NCBI GenBank assembly: GCA_965153455.1
Contig: OZ234497.1
Location: forward strand, 19,895,872 to 19,959,871
Length of the DNA stretch: 64,000 nucleotides
Direction of reading: 5' to 3'
Origin: Sphagnum compactum
Taxonomy: Eukaryota > Bryophyta > Sphagnopsida > Sphagnales
Below the pieces are notes generated by a model, which saw only the letters and a list, made by a program, of their open reading frames with translations, did not search any database and was not told where the DNA came from. Position numbers and translations under genes: made by a program. Positions 46,457 through 59,400 of the stretch are shown piece by piece. Position 1 is the stretch's first letter. Every line of letters begins with the position of its first letter.

Positions 46457-49400
46457 GTCTTCTTTTAGTATATCATTCATTGATGCTCTCTTACTTCTTT
46501 TGTGATCATCATTGTTCCATCATCTATTCACAAGTATGCCATCAGCTTTGGTTGTGGTTTTTGAGTGCCTTACTCTCAAAACTTGTTATAATGTTATTAA
46601 CATTTTTGAACTTTGCAGCAGTTTTACTTAAGGTACGATTGTTCCTTGTTGTTGTTGACACATTGCAATGGATCTAACGCAGAATGGCAATGCCTATGAA
46701 GGCTGGTAACATGGGTGTTGAGGAGGTGCAAACACAAGAGGTGGTAATTTGATCAAAGGTGCAAAGGACAAATGGCACAAAGTCAAGCCTGGATCACAAC
46801 ACAAAGGTGTTAAATGCATTGGACATTTTGAAGTCAAATTATTGTATGCATTATCCCATTTTCCCAATCCTTCCCCCCTAGCCACCTTTGTAATTCTCCT
46901 TATTTGCATCAAGACTAAAAACAATTTCAATTCAAGAGCTATTGAGTTTCTAGCCAAATATAGGCTCAAAATTAATTTGCACTTTCTTCACTTTAAAAAA
47001 ACTTTTTCATCACAAGTTGGATATTGAAATTCACCACACAACTTATCTTGATGCTTTGAATTTACTCATGAATTGTAAATTGTATGATGCACAACCCTCT
47101 TAATCTCAAAATTTCAATATCTAGAGGTCTCATGATTTTAGTTGTTGGTTTCTCTCAAAGTTATCAAATAATCAAATGTCCAAACCTCTCTAGGGGCATG
47201 GATTGTTCCTTCAATCAATATACAAGATTTTTTATGTGTTCCCTAATAGCTTGTGTTAAATCTTTTGATCAAAATTGCCTTAAATATTTTGAAAAGGATT
47301 CAAAAGCCTTTCAAAAGTCCAAGCAATCGATTAGTATGGTTGTTAAAATTAGGGTTTTATTTTTTATCCTTCCTAAACTCATTGTAATGGGAGTCAACCT
47401 AGACAATTTTTCATATTTGTTAATAGAAATTATTTTTAATTTATAGAGACCTATTAAGTTTATGTCTTTTTTGAAAAAAAACTCTCTTCAACAAACTAAC
47501 AAAAAAACGAAAAATGTAAATGTTCAAAGTATAGATAAATTAAATTTTGCAACCTTGATCATAACTTGTTAAACTATTGACAAGTTTTACAAAATTAATT
47601 GCTTGTTGATTGAAAGGAAGAAGAATAGATATATATTATGAACAAATTTTCTAAGTTAACAAAGTTCACAAGAAAATTAAATTTAGTATTAAAAAAAATC
47701 CACTTGCTTGGTAGCTCAAAGGAATTTAGGCTAGATTATGTTTTAGCAAGATAATTGAGTTCAAAAGGGATCATAACAACTTAAGGTTCAAGTTTTTAAA
47801 CTTTTGTTCCTTATTTATTGTCCTCCATAGTATCATAATAGATATCACATTCTCCAAAATGCTTGAACTTAGATAGATGTGTCATTGAATGGGATTTATT
47901 GCACAATATGAACTTGGAAGTTATCACGGCCTTAGATTTGATGGTAATTTGAGCACTTTTAAGGATTCTCATGGGCTATATATTGAAAGCTAGATGTGTA
48001 AGTAAAAGAATATTAATATGTCAAAAAAAGTTATGGTTATATATTCATGAATTATATTAAGCCTTACATATTAGCAAGTTGAACACATGACTAAGGCTAG
48101 CGCATAAAAACTCACATTAATGATTCAAAAACTTTCAAGGCTAAAGTGCAAGAGTGTGAGATGTTAATTAATGTATGCAACATGCATGCATGATGTAAAT
48201 AGTTGAGAACTGTTGTTATGTTTTTTGTATGGGAGGTAATTAATATGGAAGAGCCATCTCACAAAGTTGCACAATTTAGTGATGAACTAGATCTCTATTT
48301 GCATGCCTAGAATTCAAAATAGGAGAGTCAAAGTCATAATCAATGGTCATTATCAATGGTCATTTTGGATGTGACATTGATTATAAATTGGACAATCTAT
48401 ATATTAATCAATTTGTTCGTTTTATTTTGTCACCACACCTGAACCCTCCCTTCATGCCTTCATTGCATTCTTGGTACCATTAAAAAATTGGGTGAAAACA
48501 CATTGTGGTGACCTCTATTATGTAGTCACATTCTAGTGTTTTCTTGGGTGAATGTCAACATTAAACCTTAAACCATGTCAAAATTAAGAAAAAAATTCAC
48601 TACGTTTTCGCATATTATCATTACAAAAAATCTTGTATTATGTAACCATCCAATTTGCAACTATATGTGACTATTTGTCATTTGAAATTATGTTTTATAA
48701 TTTTTACAACTAGTAATCATCTTTTTAATTTTTTACTATTTTTGCGACTATGGTGCAACTACTAAATCGTATATCGTTCTGTATTAACTAACTTCTTAAG
48801 TTTTTCATCCAAGAATTGGCCATTATGTTTATTTAGTCATAAATTTAGTTGTAACTTGGTTACTTCTTGTGATGCGCCTATACATTTTATGTGCACTAAA
48901 GTGTTTTGGACTACATTAAAAATATATTTAACATGTAGTCAAAATATATGAAGCATATATTAAAACCTATTTAACATATTTTAAAGTATTTTTCTTATAT
49001 TCAATGCATATTAAACACATATTACTTCATATTATGAACATATCTAAATGAACAATTTCATCTTGATTTCATATTATGATTTGTTAATAAATATATCAGG
49101 TCTATTTTAATGTATAATTAAATTATAGTGGTGAGGTCATATTCAAATGACATAATCTTCATGTTATACCAATATTAATTATCCATAAAATAGTACTATC
49201 AACTAATTGATTAAAGAATGTAAACTATGGAATAGTAATTAATTAAATAAAAATAATTTATTATTTTTAGAAGTTAATAATTTCTATTTATTATTGATCA
49301 ATTAATAATATTAATTAATTAATTAATATCTAATAAGTTAATCAAACATAAATTATATTTAGTACTTTAATACTGAATAAATATAAATAATTTACAAACT

Positions 49401-49822
49401 ATTAATTAATAGTTTAATCCGTGAAGAATTCGTGAATGCCACATGGTGGATTTTGGTATTGCCAAATGACATCATCACAAGTCTTTGGAATTTGATGGCA
49501 TGGATTTTTTCAACATTTAAAATCATTATTTTAAAATTACTCTAATTTAAAACATGTGGCAAATAATGTGTGTATTTGATAGTTGTAAAAATAATTGCAA
49601 AATCAAGACCTATTTGCAAACGTTATTTGGATGGTCAAAGGATGAACATATATACGTGGACCGTATACATCATCCATGGTCCATTGGTGATGTCATGTTG
49701 AGTCCTGATTTACGATTAGATGTTGGGTGTAGTTTCACTTATGCAATTAAAGCAATTTCAGTTGTAAATGTTGGTTGCAACTATTTTATGATTATAAATT
49801 GAAATCACAAATTGATAGTTTT
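46457..49822. other. AT-rich intergenic DNA
   Basis: No gene supported. ORFs at 46749-47027 and 47084-47446 are open but show no motif. A sequence starting 'gggtgaaaacacattgtgg' at 48490 matches the terminal repeat of the candidate element at 49823 in the same orientation, so an older copy may begin there. Confidence 0.45.
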
Positions 49823-50403
49823 GGGTGAAAACACATTATGGTGGTCAAAAAGTGTTGTCACAAATATTGTTTTTCGAAAGTATGTAACTTTCAACCTCCA
49901 CCAAGCCAATATAAAAGAGATTTTCATAAATTATATTCAAAATAAAATAGTTCCATTGCCAAATAATGTAATTATCAAAGGAATCTACATTTTTAAATTA
50001 ATCTTAAATGATTAAATAATATATTGCAAAGTGCAAATATACTCTAAAACTGATCCAAATAATTCCAAACTTGATGAAGTACATAATCATATATTATTGA
50101 ATATGAATTGATTATAACTTTCAATTTCAATTGAAAAGCTTAACTCATGTGATTTCACAAAAAACATATGGACAAGGTTTTCATTCAAACAAACATAAAT
50201 GTGTTGAAAAAAAAAACATTTTGTTGAAAAATTACTTTCATTTGAAAGATGAAAAAATTTATGTTGGAGGTAATTATATCAAAATCCATTTTATATGTTT
50301 ATCAAAACACTATATGAAATCAAAGAAAAACTACCCCCAAAATATATCAAAAAAATAGTACATTTTCTTGCCTAAAGTGGCCCCCTTTAATGTGCTTTCA
50401 CCC
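49823..50403. mobile_element. Candidate short inverted-repeat element (MITE-like)
   Basis: The left end GGGTGAAAACACATTATGG and the reverse complement of the right end, GGGTGAAAGCACATTAAAG, match at most positions over about 25 bp. The span is 581 bp with no transposase. Flanks are T-rich on both sides (possible TTT or TTTT target duplication), so the duplication cannot be judged. Related starts occur at 25720 (GGGCGAAAGCACATTAGG) and 48490. Confidence 0.45.
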
Positions 50404-50442
50404 TTTTCTTCTAGCGTATATTAAAGCATAAACCAAGCAATA

Positions 50443-50443
<1 letters not shown>

Positions 50444-50473
<30 letters not shown>
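50444..50473. repeat. (AT)n microsatellite
   Basis: An uninterrupted run of about 15 AT dinucleotides. Confidence 0.95.
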
Positions 50474-50479
<6 letters not shown>

Positions 50480-51736
50480 ATATCATGGTGGATTGAAGTA
50501 TATTTGTATGAAAAAAAATTATAATTATGTATTAAAAATTATAAATATACTTTAAAAAATTTAAATGATTTTTAACCTTTATGAAATTTGTATTATATAT
50601 TTCACATGTGATTCCACATACTTTGAAGCATGTTTGGGAACCATGTGAAAAGTTTTGATAATTTTCATCCCAAAAATGGGGCTTTTCTAGGGCTTTGACT
50701 ATAAGTATGTGGTAAATTCAAACTTTAACGAACATTTATTTTGAAATGGAAGGTAACAAGCATTGTGAGCTAGGTCAATGTATGAAATCCACTTCAAACA
50801 CTTATTTGAGTGATTAATGAAAATAGTTACCTAATGCAATTTGAAAATTGAAACATGGGTTTTAATATCATGTGTATACCGCAAATATGTTCATGGCTGC
50901 TTGAATTTAAATGATTAATTTTATTTATTTTTAAAAAATTATATTAGATAACACTAACTTTGTGAAAATCATAATCCTAAAGCTTGAACACCAAAACTTA
51001 AACCCAAAATTATGCCAAATCATGAATTATGTGAACTCCTCAAAGGCAGCAGAATGATAAAGATACGTGGATCACCTCTTGTGCCTGCTTTTCCTTGCCC
51101 ACTCTTTTGACTCCTCTCATTTCAGGTATGAATGTGAACTGCAAGTGATCCTTGCACTCAAATCATGGATCAAGTTACAACATTGCTTCCTAACAAGACA
51201 TTTATGAGGTAAACTTAAGACATCCCAATTTTCAGCAAAACTTCGAGAGGTGCATCAGCCAGCTTTCTTCCTCAATGAATGCATCAACATACAGAGATCC
51301 TGCTCTGCCTAACATGTCCTGGAACCATGTTTTAACTCAGCAAACAGTATCCCTCTTGCAAATCTAGAGGGACTCTTGTTGTAGAATGCTGAACAAACTA
51401 GGTTAGCTCTACAACCTTACTAGTAGTTGACTGTCTCTTTCTGGTCTTGCCTTGTCTTGTGGTACAGGCTTCCAGCACAATGCAGAATTAATCAATTTAA
51501 ACAATCTTGTCAACAATCCCAGTGATACATGCTAGAGAGAATAAGATCTTGCAAACACTGATGAGCTCATTTAACCATATACAATTTTTTCTCTTTATGT
51601 TTTTGTACAGAAAAGAGTGAGCCTGCATGAAATGAACTTGTGGGCAAAAGCACAATCTCCAAGGGCAAAACCCCAGACTTGTCAAGAGAAAAAATTGAAG
51701 GAACCTAGCTACCATGCTCTATACAAGCTCCTGTTT

Positions 51737-53919
51737 TCACAAGACCCACTCCAAGATTCTGCAAATAGAGCATGTCATATACAAGGCTGCCATGCCAAAT
51801 CGGTCCTCCAAAGAAAATGAAGGCTGAGCATGACAACCTGAGTCCCTATGTTCTTGGTGAACATCAGCCAGACGTTGTTGTAGAAATTCCAGGCCCACCT
51901 GCATAAGAACATGTTAATTATGAAAAATATTTCCACTCCTATAATACAGAAGTAGTTTTAATGTACATGTTGCTCACTGCAATTAAGGAACACAACAGAC
52001 CCTTTCCAATCAATATGAGTTAGTACCTTGGTTACATGCCAACAACATGCAATGAAAAAACACATAATAGGGTCTTCAGAGGATTGGAGGCATATTCAGA
52101 CACAAACATATTTAGATTGAAATAGTAAAGAATGCACTGAGAGTTGCATACCTGCTCATCTTGAGTGTCAAGTCGGAACTTGCCACATCCACATGCTATA
52201 ACCTGCTTGTTCTGTTGCAAACGCCTTGCTTTACACAGAGGGCATAAAACCCCTCCCTCCTACATGATGGAGGAAGTTTCATCAGAGGTTTACTTATAGG
52301 GTGGAGAGGTTCTGAATATCAAAAGTATGGCTCAAGCTCACAGGAATTTTAGTCTTTTTCAAGAGATTGTTATAGGGAGTCATAGTTCTACTTTGTGTAA
52401 TGCCTTATTCAAAGACTCATACAGCATGGAAACAGAAAATAACCAACGGTGCAAAGAATCTAAAACCCACACAGGCAATGCAAGCAAATCCAGTAATCTA
52501 GCATTAACTGGAAAAATGGTTTGCCGAATTTCATGACAAACACCTATGAGACTCATTTCCTATGAACAAGATCCTTCCGCACTGCTTCCACAGGGCATTA
52601 AAGAGACATGAGAGTATCCCATGGGATTGAAAGCATATTTGTACAGAAAGCATAGACAACAGAGAAGTGCATAGGAAAACCTACTTGAAGCCCTTGCCAA
52701 TGTTCAAAAAGTTCTGACAGTGATTCATCTTCTATAGCCTGTGAAGCTTCGTATTCCTCCAGCAGTTTGACTTCTGCACAACATTTCATAAGAAAACAAT
52801 GAATGCTGTTCTGAACATACACTCTTCTGAGCAGATAACACTCCTAAACTTTTGGGTTGCTAAATTACCTTTGCCTATGCTTTGCATCTCAAATTCCTAC
52901 TGATTCACCCCAGGAAACAATCTCTGAGATGATGCAAATGGTGATGCAAATGACGAGGATAAAAGTGGCTAGGTTCTTTCTGGTAGAAAGTTCTTAATTG
53001 TACCTTGAATCTGCAGCTCTGCTTGCAAATCATCATAGAGAGCACGTTCCATGACAAGCATGAGCTCCTCATAATCTTCATCGGCTAGCTCTGCTGGCAA
53101 TGGCAATGCCATGGTATCGTACTGCCATAGCATATCACCCTCTCCAGATGCCTCATCATTGGGTCCATCCACATGAGGGCCTTGCCCATTCAGTGATGTT
53201 TGCTTCACTTTTTTGAGCTCATCAGCTACTATGCATCCAAAAGCTGATGCTACAACTTCCTATGGCACCCAAGACAAACTGAAAAATCAGGCACAAGACT
53301 GTCAATCTGCTCTTGATGGACTGTTGGTAGTCTTTGCCCCAAAACACTTATGACGGTGAGAGTGAAAGAATTGAAAGAAGGTGATAAGCATCATGACAAA
53401 ACCTTGCTATTGTGGACAGTGGACATTGAAGGAGGCTGGCCTCCATTTCGAATCTTCCAGAGCAACTGGTAGCGTTCCTGCCGCACTCTTTGCATACATA
53501 CCTCTTTCAACTGCACCATGAACATCAATCACACGTCAGGATTTAGCAGTACTTCTGACAATGACGACACAGACCAGATCCTCAAGGGGTGATTACCTCA
53601 TAGAAACACATCTCTGGGAGCAAAACCAGATCAACGCTTCGGGCGCAGATGAAGAGCAAGCTCACATGCTTCTTCCAACTCCATCATATTCAAGATGATG
53701 AAGATGATAGAAAACCAAAGGATCTGGTCCATCATCAAAGCAACCAGAACTACAACTTTCGAGAACAAAATTGTGAGAAAGCAATGTCCTCTAAATGTGC
53801 TCAAGCTCTCCAAACTTCGCAAAAGCGAAAAAAACAGAAGAAACGTTGTAGAGATTTACCTTTTCTTTCCAACGAGGTACACCAGTTTTGATCCTCCCAT
53901 GAGCACCACCAGCCTCCAT
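51737..53919 (-). CDS. RPA-interacting protein (RPAIN/RIP homologue), six exons
   Basis: On the minus strand the exons 53860-53919, 53403-53510, 53004-53259, 52685-52773, 52152-52259 and 51737-51898 join in phase with GT-AG introns to give 260 residues. The start is an ATG followed by a short basic segment (PRWKEK), the family's N-terminal signature. The middle is acidic (EDYEELMLVMERALYDDL, LLEEYEASQAIEDESL). The C-terminus holds a zinc-finger pattern: CPLC (Cys177, Cys180), CGC (Cys194, Cys196) and CSIC (Cys250, Cys253). The family binds replication protein A and carries it into the nucleus for replication and repair. No stop or frameshift is seen, so the gene looks intact. It lies in a moderately GC-rich island next to MUS81-like exons on the same strand. 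Confidence 0.9.
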
Positions 53920-55290
53920 CCCCAGGGGTTTTCTCTCCCGGCAAAGCAACGAGCAAAAGCTCGATTAGTAAAAAAAAACTGTGCTGAAAATGAAACCCTA
54001 CACTAATTCTGTATTCGGATGTGTTGATTAACGCCTTTCATAAAAAGCTTCGACTTGTTGAAATGTTCCTAGTTTATCTGTAGTGTAACACCCTCTTGTG
54101 AGCGTTTTAACGTGTCACGATCATGTTGTATTGTTGAACATTTACCTTGCCCTGCAGAGTTGTGTTTGGCACCAAAATGGCACTTATGTGAGATATATTC
54201 GCAGCCCAGTCTTCGTTCCATCATGGATGATTCATTGCCAAGACTTTCTTTTTCTCCCATCATGCTCTTGAGATGTTGTTTCCCGCGCCCAACTAAAGCA
54301 AACAAGTTTTGAATGGGCCTTTCCATGCAGCCCAGATTTACCTACCATTCAGCAATGTTGTGTACAGAGGAGGTGAGGTAACGGCACTCTAACCTACTTG
54401 TCAACGGGCTTCGTACTGCTGATTCTGGCTCCCAGCAAGCCATGGAGCAAGTCCACTACAGCAAGCTCTTGGGTACAATGGGTGCTAGAATCAGTACCCA
54501 CCCCATTAGATTATCTATTAATAAAAGCAGGGGAACTTCTGGGAGAACACATAGTAACACAGCCTACTGCACTATAGCAGCAGGGGGCAAATTCAGCCTT
54601 CAAACCATGCTGCAGGTGTGGCCAATTCAGCTTCTCCTGCCTGAACATCTTATTAAGGAGATCATCACTTCATCCCTGAGTTTAGATATGTGAACACTTG
54701 TTGAATGAACAAGATGAAGCAGATTGAATGAACATGATAACTTTGGGTTTTGGAGGCCATTCGCCAACATATCAGCCCATCATAGATTTATCTGGAGCTA
54801 TCTCCCATCCATATCTGTTGATCCTCTTTCCTATTTGTTGATTGCTTTCCCTTTGGTTTAGTTGTTCAATGTAAATGTCCTCCAAAAACCAGCAACATCC
54901 CATGACTATTATCTGGGGAGCAGCTACCACCTTTGAATGATTGGCCAGTTTCCACCACACCTCTGCCCCAAGCCAGCACAAACAGGGATCTTACAAGGCT
55001 CCTTTACAACCTCAGACCTACTGTCAATCCTAGAAGCAGAACTTGGCATCACCCACAATCCATTCGGTGGATATAAGGAGCTAAAATATGTGTGGAAAAA
55101 TTCTCAGGAAAATTTGATGTGCAAGAATTAGATAAAAAATGCATCCATGCACAGATGAGAAAGCAATCTGTCAGATAAAAGTTGGAGGGAACTCTATGCA
55201 GGCTGGAGCAGTAGTGGCAAATCAGAACAAACTCCCATTCAGGAAGGAAGACAATGCCTTTGACTATCAATGAGATAATCACAATATTCT
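53920..55290. other. Upstream region of RPAIN and unassigned sequence
   Basis: The first few hundred bases should hold the RPAIN promoter. No clear TATA box was recognised. 54367-54700 is moderately GC-rich and open on the plus strand (54442-54693), but the peptide matches nothing I know. 54770-55290 carries further unrecognised frames. No ERCC4-type nuclease exon of MUS81 was found here. Confidence 0.4.
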
Positions 55291-55293
55291 CAC

Positions 55294-56380
55294 ATGCAGA
55301 TGGCAAAACTCAGTCCATTATCACTGGCAAGTAATGGGCTTGATTTGCCACATGATGGCTGAAAAGTTGAGGCTGGAATTTACTCATCTATCATACAGGA
55401 ACTGTCTGCAACAGGATAGCCAATCTGAGAAGCAAGAGTGAGGAGTGTACTTGAGAATCACTGTGCCCAAATAAGCTTGTATATGTTTCGGCTGATTTTT
55501 TCACTTATTGTTTTGTTCTTATTGTGGATGGGGATACCTGCAAGCAGTTTCTCTTGTGCAGTTAAGTCACCCTCCTGCAAACAAAGGAGAAAATTGCCAT
55601 TTTAAGTTGGTGGATATGCCATTTGCTACATAAAACTCCCCACCACCAACCTTGGTGATGTCCAGCATGGTTGCACTTCCTGCAGCAGCCAAGGAAGGCT
55701 GATCATTCTAAATAATCTGTCTTCTGCAAGAACCATGAGGGTCTTCATCTCTCACATTTCCTTGGTTCTGCCGCTCATTCCTTCCCATACATGCCTCTTT
55801 CAGTGGTGAAATCTTGCTTGCATTCTCTCCTGCTATCATTCCTGACCTTTCCAAGCATTCTTCTGCTGTTCTTTTCCCCTCATCAGTCAGCATGTACCTA
55901 TATGACATGGACAATATTCTATCAAGCATCTGAGGATTATTGTGAGAAGCTTAGACTTATCGACCATGGCTGAAAATCAAGAATACTACCAGGGACCAGC
56001 AAAATAACTATGATGAGACTGTCATGAATAGATAGACCACAGACCCTTGAAGGAGCTCAAGGATCAGAAAAAAACCTACCACAAAAACAGAAAGGCAAAA
56101 TAAATTGCATTCCTTGAATCCAAAATTCTTAATGATTTTCAAAATCCAGAAATGAAGAGGATTTGCTTGCCAAAAAATTGCTACAGTGAACGCAAAATGT
56201 TTGAAGACAAGCAAAGGCTGAGAACAGAAGATGCAAGCCTGTTCCAGCATCACGTACTTGGCAGGGCAGTTTTTCTTCACAACCAAGGATTTATCAACAA
56301 GGGTCTTCATGGAGCTCCAGCCTGCGTATGAAAACTGAGGCCCGGCACCAAATCTGGGTGGAACTACCCCCTTGTTGGGC
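55294..56380 (-). pseudogene. MUS81 endonuclease gene fragment (winged-helix segment, five exons)
   Basis: Minus-strand exons 56258-56380, 55756-55897, 55651-55707, 55538-55574 and 55294-55405 join in phase. They read GWSSMKTLVDKSLVVKKNCP, then AKYMLTDEGKRTAEECLERS, the winged-helix region found in plant MUS81, followed by the poorly conserved linker. The intron between the second and third exons would be only 48 bp, short for a plant, so that junction is less certain. The last exon has an in-frame TAA (55380-55382). Neither the N-terminal helix-hairpin-helix part nor the ERCC4 nuclease core was found on either side. MUS81 with EME1 cuts branched DNA in recombination. This copy keeps introns, so it arose by DNA-level duplication, not by retroposition. 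Confidence 0.7.
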
Positions 56381-56480
56381 CTGCATTTGAACATTTCATC
56401 AGTTAGAGGATCAATACTGAGAACATGATAGGAGCTGATGATAAAGCTTAACAACGCAGACAACACATACAAAAGTAATT

Positions 56481-59400
56481 TAATGAGGCTTCAACAAAGG
56501 ATCTTGATAAACTGGACCCTAAACCCTAAACCCTATAAGGACCTTCAGTGCAACCACAACAACATGAGAAAATACATCAACGCCATCGCAACAATCCATG
56601 AGATCCTACTCAGATTGCTCCTGTTGCTTCTGCTGACTCCATGGCCATACATATCCCATCTGACAGCCCTGGCAGCACTGCTCAATCTCCTCTGATCTCC
56701 ACACACCAGGTATGTGATTTTTGTGGATTTTGGTGTGTGCAAGTGAAGCTAGAAAATTAAATCAACCAGCACTCTCAAGTGTGAGAGAATTCTTGTCAGT
56801 GCTGGAGCTTCTGATCATAGCACTCATGACCTGTTTGCTGGAATCTATAGTAAGTGAGGGGCACTTCCGGTTTGGATCTTGAGTTGATGGCAATGTCATG
56901 TCAGTAATTAGGTCAGCTGGAATTTTTCTTGCAAGGAGCTAGGGTTTTTATCTAGGGTTTTAAAAAACTCACATGGGTTTGTTGGCAAAGCACCCAACAA
57001 ACTCAATCACACTGGAACCAACGTCCACCCCTTCCCTTTTAAAAGTTTCAACAAAGCTTCTTAGCTTTCTATTGCTCCAAACAAATTGGAACTCTTTCTC
57101 ATTCAACTACATTCCACATTGATGAAGCCCAATAAAACAAAAGCCCATATACTAACTAAGAGAGAGAGAAGAGAGCCAATAGGAGTTTTTTTCTTAGCTT
57201 CCACAATTCCATACTAAAAGACAAAGACAAGAACTAATATGTGTTTTTTTTTGGGAAAACTTTTTGTTGGAACACATTTATTGGATGTTGACAATGAAAA
57301 TGTTGGAAATAGGTAGCCCCTTTTATTGTAGGCATCTTGGCTCTAGTCCTAATCAATTGTATTGCACCATTGCTTTGATGAGGAAACTCAAACATTTTGA
57401 GACTTTTAACACTTGATCATCCATTTCTAAACACATAGAATGCAAATACATGTCTTCTAATAAGGTTTATCATTGGTGAGCATTCATTTAAGTTTAAAGG
57501 AATGTGTTTAAAGGAATCTTCATTTTCTTTACCATGCTTCTTGCCACACCCATGGTATATAACTTTCATATTGGATTGTGATGTCTTTTTAACATATCTA
57601 CATTTTACTTTTAGAACATAGAAGTACATGTAGATTTTTCATGTTATACATTAACTTATAAAAGAATATCTTCAATTTATAACCAACTTGTGTTGTGGAC
57701 ATGTTTAATTAAAATTAATCCATTTTCAATGCAAAACAACTTAAATAAACAACACCTAAGTAAGTTAGTTAAAAGAAACAATGAAAACTTTTGAAAATAG
57801 AGTCTCGATGACATAGACCTTACATTTCCATGACAAGTCATTATATTTTGTTTTCAAATGCATTAGTTTGAATGCCACATTTTGGCACAATTTGTTGGCA
57901 TGATTGAAGTTTATTTTGCAATAGCCTTTCACCTAAACCGTTAGATAGGTCAAGGCTCAATGTGTGGAAGCTTGCAATGAAAAAGAAAGTTTTAGAAAAA
58001 CCTCCCATTTTATCTCATTCTTATGAAAGGATCCAAATAACTTCAAGAATGCTCTCACAAGTGGTGTGTCATTGGGGTTTAGAAAGGTTTAATTACTCTA
58101 GTGAATAAAATATGAACCATTTTCCATTGACTGGGGATATTTTATCAAACAAAATATTTATTGATATGTTGGGTGAAACATAAAATATGTCCTTTTTCAT
58201 CGTTAAAAAATATTTGCCCAATAATAGGTTTAGGATTTAAGATTTATTACATTTTTTAAAAACTTAATATAGTTAACAATAACAAAAGCCATTTGCACTT
58301 TTTTTTTTTTTCTCATGCTTGTTCTAGTTGACATTTCTAGCAAGATGTAGGTGATAAGTACCAAAAAGAACCAAGTTCATAAGTACTTCTATTTAACATG
58401 TCATGTTTAATCAACATGACATCTATAACATTAATATCCATAGTTAATGATATTATTCAATTTCTTTCGGGAAACATAAAATGAGTCAACAACAAACATT
58501 AGAAGAAAGAAACAATGTAACAAACGGGCACTAAGGTGAGATCAATAAAACATTTCACCCTTTTAACATTTGGGCCCACACCTTGCATCATTAGTTTATG
58601 CAACTTTATTACAAATATGGTTAAATAAGATTAGTTGTAAATTGAACTATTTAAAAATTAATATAACAACCATTAAGGAAAGAACAAATATAAAAGTATA
58701 TGAACCGCTCATACATTTTGTAAACAAATGTGAAGAAAAAAGTCTATTTATAATGTTAGCAAAATTGTCCAAATTTGTTTTAAATCATTTCACAAGAAAA
58801 AAATAGAGAAAATTATCAATATTGATTAAAAGATATTTGAATTACATTGAACCAATTGAACATAGCAAAAAGATGTGGGTGGTAGGCACACAAAAAAACC
58901 AAGTTCATAAAAACTTCCATTTAACCCTTGTGAGTGTTTTTTTTATTTTTTTACTTATAGCCAAATTGGCAATCATTTGTATGAAGATGTAAAAAAATGG
59001 GCAATCATTACTAGGAAGATTTTGCCAAAATATGGTTATAAATTAGAATCAGTTTTTTTAAATTTGTGGCAACATGTTAAAAACCATGTACAAAAATATA
59101 GTGATTTTAAAAAATATATTATCGCTTTGTATATGTTGTATCATATTTTTAAAGTCAAATTTACAAAATTTTACCCACATAAAACCTTACCTATGTCATT
59201 TCCTTTTTCTTTTCTTTCTCCTCTCCTTTCTTCTTCTTTTCATGTTTCTCCTTATTCTTTTTTTTCTTTTCTTCTCATTCACTCACTTTCCATCTCATTG
59301 ACACACTTCATATGCAACCCCACCATCACCTACAGACACTATCACTTCCAACCATCACTACCTATAGTCACACCAATCATCACCTATAACTACATCATTC

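Noticed and set aside
46749-47446. Two plus-strand frames of about 90 and 120 codons
   Set aside because: No start context, splice pattern or recognisable domain. Composition matches AT-rich background.
56438-56742. Possible upstream MUS81 exon
   Set aside because: Neither strand shows the MUS81 N-terminal helix-hairpin-helix. The minus-strand frame has no resemblance to the family.
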